From contig NC_045143.1 in NCBI RefSeq assembly GCF_008831285.2, positions 12,947,214 to 13,011,213 on the forward strand: a stretch of 64,000 bases of DNA, read 5' to 3'. The position numbers were made by a program, and so were the translations under genes. This stretch comes from Nymphaea colorata. Lineage: Eukaryota > Streptophyta > Magnoliopsida > Nymphaeales > Nymphaeaceae. Of the stretch, positions 1 through 12,472 are shown piece after piece. Numbering within the stretch: the first letter of the stretch is position 1; every line of letters starts with the position of its first letter. A model generated the notes under the pieces. It saw nothing but the letters and a program-made list of their open reading frames with translations. It did not search any database and was not told where the DNA came from.

Positions 1-1270
1 AGATGTGGTGCATGTCTAAGCTCCATTAAAATGTTATGCTGTCAATGACTACCAATTCAGGATTGTGTTTAGAGTCTGATTTTTGATGCAGTTGCATTCC
101 CTGAATAGTGCGTTGAAATGGTTGAGTAGATCAATCCAAAGAGTACATTGATTTTCAGTGGCTTATAGTGGTATAATTCTTTGGTGAGTGTTAAAAGCCT
201 CAGATACATAAGCTTGTCAATGAAAGGATCAGGCAATGGCACTTAGCAATGAACACCAACAGCATTATGTTCAGGCGTGCATGCATTTTCTACTAGTCCA
301 AGCATGATATATAGGCCTCAAGGTCCATGCTTATCTCATTGCTCTCTGCTTCAGACACTGTCATTGTAGAAGTTATTGTGTTTGTGTGCTTGAAGTACAA
401 TCCTGAATTTCAAAACATGTGAAAAGGTTCAAGTATATGATAACAGATTCAGCAAAATATCTTGAATTTTCAATGGAGGTTTTGAATTTTTCATGAAAAC
501 TGCTGAATAATTAACATATACACAAAAAAATGTAAGGCTTGAATTCATTATTAAACCTTGTGCCGACAAACAGACAGACACGCACACACACCAAACACAT
601 ATATATACACACCAGTGGACTCAAATCATGTCTCAACAAGCATATAAATATATACCAATCGTCTTAAATCATGTCTTGACAGCCTTTGGGTCTCAACTCA
701 ACAACCTTTGGCAACTTGAGATCAGGATGACTGTTAAATATGAGTAGATTGTGTTGGTGGTTATTGATCAGTAACAAAATTTCTGATGCTTTCACCTTGC
801 CAGATCTTCTATCCATGAATGTAACTCATACATGCATGAGTACTTTAACTTTGTGGGTGCGATATGGTCCGTGCTGTACTTGGAGTCAAAAAGATATGAG
901 AATAGTTTTCTTCTTTTCACATTCAATACCACATAGTTGCATATTGGACCATTATCTGGGATGATTTGAACTAAATCAACATTGACTTCTTTGATCTGTA
1001 GATAGCTGCCTCAGATATTCAATGTCTTTATATTCTGTAGATGCATCAACTGTTTTTGGAAAGTCTGATTCATCACATGAGAAAGAAATACAAATATTCA
1101 TGAGTGCCTTTGAATGCTAGTCCAACCATCAGAAACAATCAATAAACCATATTGTTTCCATGAGAATTCTTGGAATTTTTAAGTAGTTTCTCAACTTGTT
1201 GCTCTTTTGACTTAGGATTTTGGTTGAAGTTTCTCTCTGCTTGGAGTAAATTGCAAATTGCAATAGATGT
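1..1270. other. No gene recognised; possible upstream intron of the RRM gene
   Basis: AT-rich sequence with only short open frames that lack recognisable domains. It lies upstream of the first RRM exon that I can identify (4684), so it may be intron or 5' flank of that gene. The 74-codon frame at 740-964 has no family signature and is probably chance. A short CA/TA-rich microsatellite-like patch lies near 580-610. Confidence 0.4.
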
Positions 1271-1279
1271 AAGTTATAA

Positions 1280-1586
1280 ATATTGTCATAAAAAGTGTTT
1301 TATTTCGAAAAACGTGAGAAAAACATCAAAAAAAGATTAGCTGAAAAAATGGGAAAACACATTTTTTTGAAAAAAATGTTGAAATGAACAAAAACTCACA
1401 TTTTTTCGTTTTTTCGTTTTTTATGTATTTTAATTACCAGTTTTTTATTTTCATATTTTTCACATTTTATTTTAGTTTTTTAGCTTTTCTAAATTTTGCC
1501 GAAATTTTCTTGAGAAAACAATTTTGCTGTATTATAATAGAGAAAACCTCACTGTTTTATACCCAAAAACGATATTTGTGACTTAT
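1280..1586 (+). mobile_element. Mutator-like MITE, copy A
   Basis: A 307-bp AT-rich element flanked by a perfect 9-bp direct repeat AAGTTATAA (1271-1279 and 1587-1595), the target duplication length typical of Mutator-like elements. Its ends are imperfect inverted repeats: the left end reads ATATTGTCATAAA and the reverse complement of the right end reads ATAAGTCACAAAT. The interior is built from runs of T/A with TTTTTCGTTTTTTC-like tracts. Near the right end it shares GTATTATA and GAAAACCTC blocks with copies at 5166-5522 and 50312-50654. It has no coding capacity. The assignment to Mutator rests on the duplication length and is inference. Confidence 0.6.
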
Positions 1587-2059
1587 AAGTTATAACTAAT
1601 CATTCCAGTAGGCATTTCTACTGATATCAAAGGCATGCAATTAAAGGACAAAGCTGTCCTCTGTTGTGTTTTCACCAATCACACTTATCTTCCTTTTTTT
1701 TTTTTCTTTGAGGCTTGTCATTTTTGAGAGAGAGAGATATATTTGCTGCATTTGAATTTTTCAACCTGTTTTTTGAATTTAATCACCATGTTCTTATAGT
1801 TTTAACTTTTTAGAATCCTCTAATCTTTGTCTTGAAAGTTTTTTATTTTTTTGAATTCCAAAATCGACAAATTAAACAAATGTGCTTTCCTTCTGTGTAT
1901 AAGATCCAAAAGTAGGGCACCGTAAAAACCGCAAATGAGCTGCACCACATTTGCATCACCACCTACATTTTTTGACACCATGCTCATAGATTTCCAAAGT
2001 GGGTCTTCTTCAGTTGTATAAACCACACCAAGTTGAGTGGAGGCTTAGAAGCATTAATG

Positions 2060-2542
2060 CGGATACGAGTACGAACTTTGTTACATGGGTACTGCTGTAA
2101 AGGCAGCGTACCCATACTGGTCAGGTACGACATTGGTACTGGTATTGTCTCGGGTACCTCTTGGGTACTGTCAAACAGTACCGGATACGGTCAACGTACC
2201 CATGACCATATCCATCTGATTTAGGACTCTATCAAAGTTGACCGAATCCTTTCTTGTCCAAAATTTAAGATTTCAGTTTTGTTTTTTACACCATTTACAC
2301 TCAGGAAACACATACACTGCTGCGTTTTCATATTTTGTTCAATTGTTTCTTCTTTAGAAACTATAAATTTTGAATCATGAATGTGTTATTTTGTTTGAAT
2401 TCTTATTTTATGTTATATATACAGTCGTACCCCCATACCCAAGTTTTTTTCAAATAGTCCAAACCAGTACTCGTACTGGCACCCGTACCTATGTGACATA
2501 GAGTACAAACTATTTTCAAAAAATTTGGGTGCGAGAGTATGG

Positions 2543-2579
<37 letters not shown>

Positions 2580-3554
2580 ACAAAAAAAACTTAGGAAGAA
2601 ATGATAAACAAGCAAACTACATAAAACATATATATCAACATAAGCAAGTAAATGACATGGAAAATATATATCAACATAAACAAGTAAACAACATAGAAAA
2701 TATATACCAACTGCTCTTGCTGCAATGTGTTTAAGAAACCTATGAAAAAACTTAAGCACATGGACAGAATGCATATCAATCTCAAAGTCATCTTCTGCAT
2801 ATATTGGAAAGTTGCAATGGAATGAGGAAAATCATCTACCAAACAACTGAGCAGCCCCTTAGACAATCAAATGCGAACCATGACTCAGCATTGTGGAATT
2901 GGAATCTAATTGCTAAATGCTGAAATGGAAAGGGTCAGTTACAAAAAATAACATAGGAGCACACACCAACGCACGATTATTTGAAAAAAAAACATGGTTT
3001 CATATAAATGTAAAAGAGAAAGGGCAAACAATATGATTTTCAAAGAAAAAGAAAAATAGGTGATGCAGGTCATAGAAGAAGGGCAGAAAATTCTAAACCT
3101 GCTGCCATAAGTGAACGTTTAGACTGCTGGATGAGGGGAGGCTACTGGAAAAAAGAAGAAGCTTAAATATGAAGCTTCAATAAAAAACACCTAAATCAGT
3201 CAATGGAGAAGTCGGTGAACGACAACAGCTGCGTCGCCGGAGACATTGCCTCTCACCGAAAACTGCCGGAAACCAGTCAATAGAACAGCCAACGTTGCCG
3301 GAGAACTCCACATGCACTGTTGCTGTGGGTAATACGTAGGGCTCTGCGTTTTGTTTAAAGTAAACAAAAAATGGAACCCTAATTTAAAGACGGTTTTGGA
3401 CTCGGTCAACTTTGACCGAGTCCAAAAAATACCAGATATGTACTCGGGTACGTTGATCATACCTGGTACGGTCAAACACGTACCTGAGCTGCTCTCAGGT
3501 GTGTACCTGTACCCATACCAGTACGGTACGGGTGGAGTAGTACTCGTATGACAG
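2060..3554. mobile_element. Non-autonomous Mutator-like element with long terminal inverted repeats
   Basis: A 1.5-kb element flanked by the 10-bp direct repeat AGCATTAATG (2050-2059 and 3555-3564). The two ends are imperfect inverted repeats of about 200 bp, 2060-2270 against 3340-3554. The left begins CGGATACGAGTACG and the reverse complement of the right begins CTGTCATACGAGTACT. Both arms are rich in GTACC/GGTAC words and both contain a TCAAAGTTGACCGA block at the inner side. A second, internal GTACC-rich patch at 2420-2500 suggests a nested or rearranged terminus. The 3200-3340 segment is more GC-rich than the surroundings. No transposase frame is visible, so it would need a transposase in trans. 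Confidence 0.65.
2543..2578. repeat. (TG)n(TA)n microsatellite
   Basis: A TG dinucleotide run (2543-2558) passes directly into a TA run (2559-2578), inside the Mutator-like element. Confidence 0.9.
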
Positions 3555-3564
3555 AGCATTAATG

Positions 3565-4683
3565 TTGATTTTGGCATATGAACTTGACCTTGAAATAGAA
3601 CTTTATGCAAATTCATGTCACACAGAACACTCTTGGAAGGGCACCATGTCTGTGTTGACATGGGTGTGGGTATGGGACACAATTGAGTCCTTTCCTGTAT
3701 TTTGTTGGGTAGTCTATATATACAATGAATGGATGTGGGAGAACTAGACACATTATTGCCATCTTGGCTTTCTTTTACCCCTGGAAAAATTACATTTCAT
3801 ACTTGCTGCAAGAACTGCACTTTCTCCTCAGCACATTTTCCAACATGAATGCAAAATAAGGCATTGACTGAGAGGTGAGCTATATGACGGTTTTGAAAGG
3901 AACTGTGCAGTATTGTGTAGCTGAAGACATCCATGAAAGAATAGGAAGGTTTTATTTATTTGTAGTTTTCTTATTTATTTGTAGATAAGGCTATATATTG
4001 TCACCTTCCCTTGAGATTTAATGAATGAAAATTATTATTATTTTTTTCTTAATTTTCTTCATATTTTTCATTTACTTTTCTGCCATTTCTCTTTCTTTTC
4101 CTTCTTTTCTAGATAATGGCAAGTTTTAGCTTAGTTGATACTTTTCTTTTTACAGATTGGATTGTGGCTTGATATCAATTTCACATAGTTCCTTTCCTGA
4201 TACCTTTGTTCTATGTCTTGTTACCTATTTGAGTTCTCATACATGGACTGCATCCAAAGTGACCTTGTGAATAGAACCTAAAGATTTTAAAATCTCATGC
4301 GTGTTAGCAAAAAGAAGAATGTTGTGGTAATGAAATGTAATGTTGATATGTTGGTCATTCTGTGATTTTTATCATATGTTACTTATGTTAACTAGATCTC
4401 ATATTTTAAACAACCACAGAATGGTCTGGGGCTTGATCCAGAGCATACTATATGCAGGCATAGTATGAGCTTATATGAGTATAATGTCACTCTATTTGCT
4501 CTACGCTTGGATTACTAATTTAAGCTTCAAATTTCTTCATGAAATGCTTCTCAAGACCATGGTTACCTCTTTTTACAGTTTGCACTTATTGCTACTTTCT
4601 TTCGTTGACTGATTATAAAAAATATCACCATGTCTCTGCTACTGAGTTTCTATCAGTTAATTCATTTTTTGGTATCTTTGTAG
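3565..4683. other. Probable intron or flank upstream of the RRM exons
   Basis: T-rich sequence with no recognisable domain, ending in the AG acceptor of the first recognised RRM exon (4682-4683). A short direct duplication of TTATTTATTTGTAG lies near 3952-3984. Earlier exons of the gene could be hidden here but I could not identify them. Confidence 0.4.
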
Positions 4684-6168
4684 GGTCTTATTCTGCTGTC
4701 CGTCCTTTTGATGATGTCGAATCTCGGAGCATCTTTGTCAGCAATGTGAGAAATTTTATCTTTTCTCTATTCTCTTAGTTTCTCCTCATGATGGCATCGG
4801 AAATTTGTTGACATATCCCCAGGTTCACTTTGGAGCAACAAAAGATTTGCTTTCTACACATTTCAACAAATTTGGTGAAGTACAGAAGGTCGTAATTGTG
4901 ATGGATGCCGCAACAGGTCAACCCACAGGGTAATTATGTCTAAATCTGTTTCTGGTTTATATTGAGGAAAACATGTCCACTGAATGTCCTTTACTTATTA
5001 CATTACATGTTCTCCTTTGAACTAGATCTGCCTGTGTGGAATTTGTGCGCAAGGAATCTGCTGAGCTTGCATTGGCCTTGAATGGCACTTCTTTTATGTC
5101 TCGCATTCTCAAAGTAAGTTGATTTATCTTGCTTAAACTCATTGAGATATGCTCAATCTTTATTTCATAATCACAAAAGACGTGTTTTTTGGAGAAAAAA
5201 TATGGTAAAGAAGTGAAAAATAAGTAATCTGGAAAACGGAAAAATATGCCAACGTCAGCAAAATTTGTTTTCTTGCCTTTTTTCCTGTTTTTTCTTGTTT
5301 TTCTCTCTTTTTTATTTTAGGTTTTTTTCACATTTTTTAATGTCAGACTGCTTGTTTCCATTTTTTATTTTTATTTCTTGCTTATCTACTTATTTTTTTT
5401 ATGTTGTCTTATTAATTTCTCATTTATTTTATTTTCCCCTAATTGTTAGGTTTTTACATTTTTTTCAATCTCGCCGTATTATACCTTGCGATTTAAACCA
5501 GAAAATGATATTCATAACTATGCTTTATTTAGATTTGGCAAACCTCTTTTTTCAAATTCATTCTTATACCAAGTAAATGGAGTCTATACCGTGAATGTGT
5601 GCAAACATACCTGTAAAACAATTATCAGTGCCTAGATTGTTTTCTTGAAGGTCCTGAACACTTTGTAGAAGTATGACTACATTTGCTTAATTTAAACCTG
5701 TATTTCACGCTTTTGATCCAATCGTTTTGTTGCAAAAATTTAGCTTGTCCCGTTTCTGAGACTCAGTCCAGCTATTGATCTTTTATAGGTAAGGCAGGTG
5801 TAGTGTATTCAGGTATTTTTTTATAAAATAGGTGTAAAATTTTTAAGGTTTTTTTTTTGTATCTTAGACTTAGAGTGTGCAAATTGTTCAAACTACCTTA
5901 CTCTCTCTCTTTCTCTCTCCCCAATATTTGTGGATCTAGCTTCGTACTGGATGATCTGGGAACCTAGGATTTCACCTTCAGATATTGATCAAGTGAACAT
6001 CTAAAATGCTTTCAGAACACATGTAGAAACTACTCGATAGGCATCTATGAAAGTCATCTTGTTTTTGCTTAATCAAAACCTTTACGTTATCAGTAGGTTA
6101 TTTAACAAAATGCATGCAGTGAAAAGGCATGTTTTCATGTTTGGATATGGCATTTGAGCCCCATGGCA

Positions 6169-6199
<31 letters not shown>

Positions 6200-7538
6200 A
6201 CATGAAAACATGCCTTTTCACTGCATGCATTTTGATATATATATATAACATGAAAACATGCCTTTTCACTGCATGCATTTTGTTAAATAACCTACTGTTA
6301 CGTACTGGATGGATGAAGTTTAAAAATTCATCATGACCACCACCATAAATTGTTTCTGAAAGCTCCGTGAAGTCATGAACTATCGCTGCACCATAAACCA
6401 TTGCCAATTTTTCCTGTGGCGACCTTTTTTACCGACAAATCTAGGCACTGCCACATGAGCATTAGCGATAGTTTATGGTGCACCGTTCATTGTGCTTTCA
6501 GCCACAGTTTAATGTTGCTTTCAGCCACAGTTTAATGTTGCTGTCAGCCACAGTTTAATGTTGCTTTCAGCAAACGATTTTCAATTTTACACAACCCTGT
6601 GACATCTAGCATTCCGCAAGGTTGTGTCCTCCAATATTTGTGTGTGTGTATATGTATGTCTTATTTGTGTTTTGGGGGGGAGGGGGAGGAGAATCTAGGA
6701 AGTTTAATAATTAGAAATTATTAAAAAAAACTCTCTCCTTCGTGAGAGAGAGAGAGAGAGAGAGAGAGCCTGACCTGATTTGGGAAGTACAACATGGCTT
6801 TGATACAGCTGTACAAGTAAAACCAAGTACTATGGGTCAATAAGAGTGTTACGTTCTTCACTTATGATTAAATTGTAGCAAGTTATAAATTTGTCCTTTC
6901 CATTTACCGTTGTCTTTAGAGACCTTTGCTAATCTGTCCTGCGCGGCAGAATAGATGCATGTGAGGTGTTCGGTCGTGAGCCCTGCAGCTGCATGCAAAC
7001 AATCAACAGGAACATGACATTCTGCTGGAATGGTGCATTCCCAGCTGGTCCACTTTTTGCATGAGCATCATTCTTTCAATGCGAACATGGGTCACTCTTG
7101 GCCCATATTGAGCACCTGTTCCTAGGAGTGCCAGGACGGACTTTCATTTCTGGTGTTGCCAATGCAAGGAATCAATAAGTTTCTGTCCCAATGAGTACAA
7201 TGTGTTAATTTCTTTTGCAGGTTGTTCCAAGAAGTTCTGTAACCCAACGGGATGCTCCTGTAATGTCATGGTCTCGGCTCCCTCGCCCCTCCCCATACTC
7301 TTCTAGGTTGCTTCTGTGTGGCCCGTATGCAAGAGGTGCGCCAGGCATGTATGGAAGACCTACTCTGAAGGTTGGTCCTCGCAGTCTACAGTGGAAGCGT
7401 GAATCTCCATCAACACCAGTTGGATCTGCTATTGGAACGCCAACTGTTGGTACGCCTTTGTCCACTACACCAAGGAGAGCACTAACGTATGTTCGGAGCG
7501 AATCGAAGCCAGCGAATGGGAATTCTTGTCCAGCTTGA
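4684..7538 (+). CDS. RRM-domain RNA-binding protein, 3' four exons (partial gene)
   Basis: Four exons join in frame: 4684-4745, 4823-4929, 5026-5113 and 7221-7538, with TGA at 7536-7538. All visible introns have GT..AG ends. They encode about 190 C-terminal residues. A single RRM is spread over the first three exons: RNP2 is SIFVSN, split by an intron, and the RNP1 region is GSACVEF. The conserved order is sheet 1, helix with LLSTHFNKFGEV, sheet 2/3 and a final RILKV. The tail is rich in Arg, Pro, Ser and Tyr and includes LKVGPRSLQWKRE. I recall this type of tail from plant RRM proteins with an N-terminal PWI-like domain, related to the Nab2/ZC3H14 group. That comparison is from memory and not checked. 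The role is probably nuclear mRNA binding. The 5' exons are not identified. The last intron (2.1 kb) is swollen by a MITE and a palindromic element. Confidence 0.8.
5166..5522 (+). mobile_element. Mutator-like MITE, copy B, in an RRM-gene intron
   Basis: A 357-bp AT-rich element flanked by the 8-bp direct repeat CTTTATTT (5158-5165 and 5523-5530). The left end is CATAATCACAAAAGACG and the reverse complement of the right end is CATAGTTATGAATATC, an imperfect inverted repeat of the same type as copies A and C. It lies 50 bp downstream of the donor site of the third RRM exon. Confidence 0.6.
6091..6297. mobile_element. Palindromic (foldback) element with a partly duplicated right arm
   Basis: The left arm 6091-6140 begins CAGTAGGTTATTTAAC and is the near-perfect reverse complement of the right arm 6248-6297, so RNA or single strands would form a roughly 50-bp stem. 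About 44 bp of the right arm is present twice in tandem (about 6190-6234 and 6240-6284), each copy preceded by a TA microsatellite. It sits in the last intron of the RRM gene. TTACGT occurs on both sides, but no clean target duplication could be defined. Confidence 0.7.
6495..6571. repeat. 23-bp tandem repeat, three copies plus a partial one
   Basis: The unit CTTTCAGCCACAGTTTAATG followed by TTG repeats at 6495, 6518 and 6541, with the start of a fourth at 6564. It lies in the last intron of the RRM gene. Copies are nearly identical, implying recent slippage or duplication. Confidence 0.85.
6744..6768. repeat. (GA)n microsatellite
   Basis: Uninterrupted GA run in the last RRM-gene intron. 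Confidence 0.9.
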
Positions 7539-8480
7539 GATTGTGTAGAATCTCATTTTTCATCTGTTTTAGACCAAGATCTGTTGGTTTTGATCATGAA
7601 CTTCCGTGATTCTTGGGTCAACATGCTTGCAAATGGTTGACGCACCAAGAAATGATCGAGCTGCAAAAGAGGTGTTCTTGGAGTATGCTGTTAGGGTTTA
7701 GCAACCTTACGGAATTTCCACCAAGGCAATGGCAAAAGCAATGTGTATATGCGTCCTATTCTATTGGATTACTGGTTCCAAAGTTTCATGTCTCATATTA
7801 CTTACATCGCCTAGTAAATAAGGGAAAATTATTCGTGTTTCTTTGGCTGGCTTTTCGTTTCTTGTTAGGTTAAAGCATTAGTGTGAATGTGATCCTATCG
7901 CTGTGTATGAAAGGGATGAAGATGGCATCGATGGACCTGACCAAGTTTTCTTCGTAGGTTTGCCTTTACGTACCGCTTTCATTTGGTGTTGGAACGATCA
8001 ATGTAAAATGGTTGAAATTAGTCAGACTGCAGGTGCACGATCAAATTCTGTAATGCAAGGCCTTTTGGAGAAAAAGGACAACGAAGTTCGGACAATGTTT
8101 CAAAGTGCTTTCAGATGTATTAATGTAAATTGTTCATGAAATTAGTTGTGCAGCGGATGGTTTTAGATGGTCAATTTGACATTGAAATTTATTGAGTGGA
8201 CGAAAAGAAGCGGGTGCATGGGTAAATCAAAGTCCTTTAAGTTATGCTAAAAAATTGTCTTCAATTGCACAAGTTTCCCTTGTTCTCTTCCTTCTTTTGG
8301 ACGCTGATGGCTGAACATGGACGTGCTGCTAAAATTTGTTCAGGCCAGTCCATCTCGGTCTACTCTCACGTGTTCTGTTCTGCCTGTGTTGTATCTGATT
8401 AAGTTTGGCTTAGGCTAACAATGCCATCAGTTTCATTCAAAATCCATTGATTTGCAGCTGCTTTCCTAAATTTTAATGTG
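7539..8480 (+). other. Probable 3' UTR and downstream flank of the RRM gene
   Basis: Follows the TGA at 7536-7538. It is T-rich with short open frames (7613-7873 and 7903-8139) that carry no domain signature. No distinct polyadenylation site was fixed. Confidence 0.4.
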
Positions 8481-10761
8481 GGGGAATTGGCTGTTTTGGG
8501 GGAATTGGCTATCTTTAATTATTGTATGTGTTGGATCATAGATGTTTATTCACGTATTTCAATAGGCATCGTATTGTGGGGCGTGGTACCTGGAGCCCTA
8601 TGTTAAAAGCTACTCCAACCAACAAGGATTGGAAAATCTCCATATGATTGCTCAAGGCAGTAGTTTGGGTATATCACCGACCGACCAAGGATGTTTCTGA
8701 GACCCTAATCTTGGATCCCTTTTCAAGAAAACTCTTTCATATGCCAAGTACTAGAGATTGTCTTTGGTGTAGAGACATGACCCAAAAACATAAGATCATA
8801 GGTTGATCACATTAAGCCAATTCTTGTTCTTTAGGAAGCATGCCTTGAGCTCGTCTTTTTGGCATTTTAGGTAGGGTATGCTCATGATCGAATGAGGGTA
8901 ATCTTTGTAATTGTGATTTAATAATCAAGATTAAGCAACTGTTGTTGCCTGAACTCCTTTTTCGGAACTCTGTTTTTTTTTCCCCAAAATAGTCAGGTAC
9001 CATGCACCAAAGTAACATGGTTAAGATTCTGCCGAAATTCATCCTTTTAGTATTTCTTTAAAACTTTCGAAGAACCATTGAAAGTTCATTTCCATCAACT
9101 ACCAAGAATTTGAGATTCAATTTCTCATAATCCCGAAATGTAAATTTTCATTTCACATCTAAAATAGTTTTCTGTTTCAGGCCTTTAACAGCGCATAAAG
9201 CCCTTTGAAGCTGGATGGACCAAAAAGTAACCCATGGCTACAAGGTGATTTCTAGGCTACATCCAAAATTTCTGCAAGTAGTGACTGCCTCCTCTTGGGG
9301 AAAAGTTAATTTTCCTAATAACTTTTCATTTGTTTCTCTTCTGCAGCTATTGAAACTTCACAAAATTTTTGAAAGAAAAAGTAGATGAAGCCTATGCTCC
9401 CGAATGCTTTTTTTCATTCTCACAAGAATAGCTTTCCTTCCAAATTTTTTTCCGGAAAAAATTTCCGGAATTCGACTTCAACGGTCGAAAAAATCTTTCC
9501 ATGTTTCATACGATGGAAAATTTTCAAAAATTTGAATTATTTTTCTCTATGAACAGTTCTTTTCCGGCGCATCAAACGCCCCCTTACCTAAAAATTGTGG
9601 CACCTAAGAGAAACTAAAAATTTGGAATAGAAGGCTAAGAGCGGCAACACAAAGAGCCAGTGATTAACCAAAAGGATGCCTATAGGAGCATAAAATATGC
9701 CATTTATGACCATACTTTCATAATTTCTGTGTGCTTGAGTGCTTTAAATAACCATGCTAATTTTAATAAAGAATAATGCAATTCTTTTTTTAGAGGGATG
9801 TGGAACTAAATTGTGGCAATTTGCAAGCAATGCAAAAAGTCGAACTAAATGAGGAAACAATGATCAGGAAATTCTCTCGCTATTGAGCCCAATATATAAG
9901 ATTTAACATGATCAATGTCCCGAGTTTGGATGTTAGATCCAAAGAGAGAGTCATACGAATCCAAAGTCCAATTTTTACGGGGGTTTAGATTTGAAATAGA
10001 GGGAGAAGATACTCGGATCTAACCAAGCTTTAGGGTCCAAACTCAATGGTGCAAAACCCTATTCAACTAGGGCCTTACAACAAGCCTTTTACACTCGTAT
10101 CCCTCTTTTCTTTCCCTCCAATGGTGCTTCCTCTATCTTTCCTATTTTTCCCCTCTATATTTCATATTTTTTCTCCTCTTGTGACTTAAGTCCTTCATTG
10201 ATTAGACTTACTCTTAAATGTCTAACAGAGTGGTCAGGTCCTGGACCTAGAAAAATTTCGCATGTTAACTCAAAAAAAGCTTTAAATTGACCCACGTGCT
10301 GTTCATTGTAATCCTGGCCTCTCTCTTTCATGGATACTATAAATTCTCCATGGTGGTAGCAACCTACATCACAGTTGACAAACCTGCGTCTCGAACTCAG
10401 AATTGAGTTGATGACTCAACTTGGTTAAGTCATAAATTTAATAATGCATTTTCTATAAATAGATGAAGAAGGTAAATATGTCTGAAAGACATGTTTGATT
10501 TTCTCATCAACTAGAATGGAATAACATGCAATATGAGTATTTGTGCATAGTTAGCAAAGTTTATGATATTTCATAGTTCAAAAAATAACATAGTTTAATA
10601 TTCAACAAAACATGACAAAAAAAACATGTAATTAGCTGATAATCCCAAATGACTAGGGAAACCCTAATTTATGACCAAATGGGCAAATCATACTGGCAAG
10701 AACATTCATTCTTTGTGGAGCATTGCTGGCAACCTTAATGCATGAGTACTAGCATGGACTT
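8481..10761. other. Intergenic, mostly featureless
   Basis: No gene recognised. A duplicated TGGGGGAATTGGCT word occurs near 8478 and 8496. Near 9570-9596 the sequence CCGGCGCATCAAACGCCCCC resembles one terminal inverted repeat of a MITE, but no matching left end was found. Confidence 0.4.
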
Positions 10762-10764
10762 TAA

Positions 10765-10896
10765 GGGGCTGTTTGGAAACAATAACATTATGTTACTGTT
10801 TCATGCATCTAACCTGAAAATTGGTTAGATTCATTTGACAGTTTAAAAAATGATGCATGGAACAATAACAATATGTCATGGTTTCCAAACACCCCC
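10765..10896. mobile_element. Tourist/Harbinger-like MITE
   Basis: A 132-bp element whose left end GGGGCTGTTTGGAAAC matches the reverse complement of its right end, GGGGGTGTTTGGAAAC. TAA lies on both sides (10762-10764 and 10897-10899), matching the 3-bp TTA/TAA duplication made by PIF/Harbinger transposases. AACAATAACA blocks inside also form part of the inverted repeat. Confidence 0.75.
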
Positions 10897-10899
10897 TAA

Positions 10900-11928
10900 G
10901 ACATGAACAGATACCTACCTGATTGTGATCAAGCTATCTTAACCTCTTCATTCCTATATTAGGCTAAATTAATGGATGCATTAAAAGAAGAGCACTTCAT
11001 CTACATATGTACCTAACTTTGTTAGATGGGTCCATTAGGAAGTACATAGCATCAATATAGTACAACCGTTCCCCCTTTCCCTTCTTTAGGATTCATCAAA
11101 CTAGTGGAGGAATGAATGGATTTGAAGATTGGCTTCAACCCATTTCTTCATTATAATCCATCTTTAGTGGCCTGCTAGTTCAAACTTATAATGCAACAGA
11201 TTGGTGCGACACTGCTTGAGTTCACCACAACTTTAAGAAATCGTTACATTGTACGAATTGTGGTTGTCATTGTTCTCAAGGTCACAATGTTCAACTTCCT
11301 CTAGATTTTGTTTTCATTAAAGTTGGATGCAAAATCAAGGGTTCATTCCCCTAACAAAAGAAAATTACTTCAGTGATTTGAATCATTGGTATAAACTATT
11401 TCCAAGTAATGATGAAGGTACAACGATCCTAACTAGTGACTATATTGTTGATTTTTTTTTCACTGGTATAGACTCATTTTCTTGTACCACATTGTTTAAT
11501 AGATGCTACAAAATCTGCTTTATCGTGATGAATGATAGATAATAATAGATGTTGATGAGCCAATTCAATCCCCTAATGATCTAGTGAGATTATTCATGCT
11601 AGATAGATCAAGAAGAGGCATTTATGCTTATTATATTTTTCATGCATGAATTAGTTATGGAAGACAACATGAACATTCATGACTACATCTACAGTGAAGG
11701 ATAAGATGAACCTGACCAATGATTGTCGTAGTGAGAGACCAAAATTTGTGCTTCAGCTAAGTGAACTTGAATAATGGAGACAACCTCTAGAATAGAGGTA
11801 GAAAGTGTGGAGGTGAGTTTGCCCTCCTGCAATACAGTAGAAAGTCAAGTAAAGCAAAAAAAAAAAAAACTAACACTTGAGAGAAAAAATGAAGATGGGC
11901 TTAAAGTGCACTAGGAAAGGGATATGAG
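10900..11928. other. Intergenic, nothing recognised
   Basis: AT-rich. The 71-codon frame at 11327-11542 has no family signature. Confidence 0.35.
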
Positions 11929-12270
11929 TGTAAACTCTACCACAATCACAAATATAATCTTCTCACTCTCAAGTATATTGAGGACAACATATCTAGATGA
12001 AAACTAAATATTATTCATGCGAAACAGTCATACAACTGACTTCAAAAGCCATATCATTATCTTAGAAAGATACAATATTTATAAAGAGAAAGTGGCAATA
12101 GAGAGAATACTGTTGGGTAGAGTTACGACAACTAGAAAACTAGTTCAAAAACTAGCTCTTGGGCTGAGTTCCAACAACCATGTATATGTATTCATACAAC
12201 TAAATATAGTGATGTATGTGGAAGCATATATGCATATGAATATATAAGTGTACTTACGTACAAACTAACA
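11929..12270 (-). repeat. Copia-1 3' LTR
   Basis: 342 bp, bounded TG..CA on the plus strand (TGTAAACTC to AAACTAACA). Clearly homologous to 17688-18123 but shorter, lacking about 90 bp in the middle and part of the stem-loop seen there. Confidence 0.85.
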
Positions 12271-12378
12271 CCACTCCTCAAACTTATGATGATATAACAA
12301 AAAGTTTGCAAAGAAGAAATTGAAATCTCTTTGATGTCAATGCTTTGGTGTGAAAAAATCATTTGATATTCTGAGTAC

Positions 12379-12472
12379 ATGAAGAACAACTTTGTATTTT
12401 TATAGATATTCTTCTTGAACAAATCATGAAGAACAACTTTGTATTTTTATAGATATTCTTCTTGAACAAATT
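12379..12472. repeat. 47-bp tandem duplication in the Copia-1 RNase H region
   Basis: ATGAAGAACAACTTTGTATT and the following bases to 12425 are repeated at 12426-12472. Because 47 is not a multiple of three, it shifts the reading frame of the RNase H remnant. Confidence 0.85.

Noticed and set aside
7613-8139. Two plus-strand open frames after the RRM stop codon
   Set aside because: No domain, no splice context and a typical 3' UTR position.
9560-9600. Complete MITE ending in CGCATCAAACGCCCCC
   Set aside because: Only one terminal repeat could be recognised; no matching left end or target duplication.
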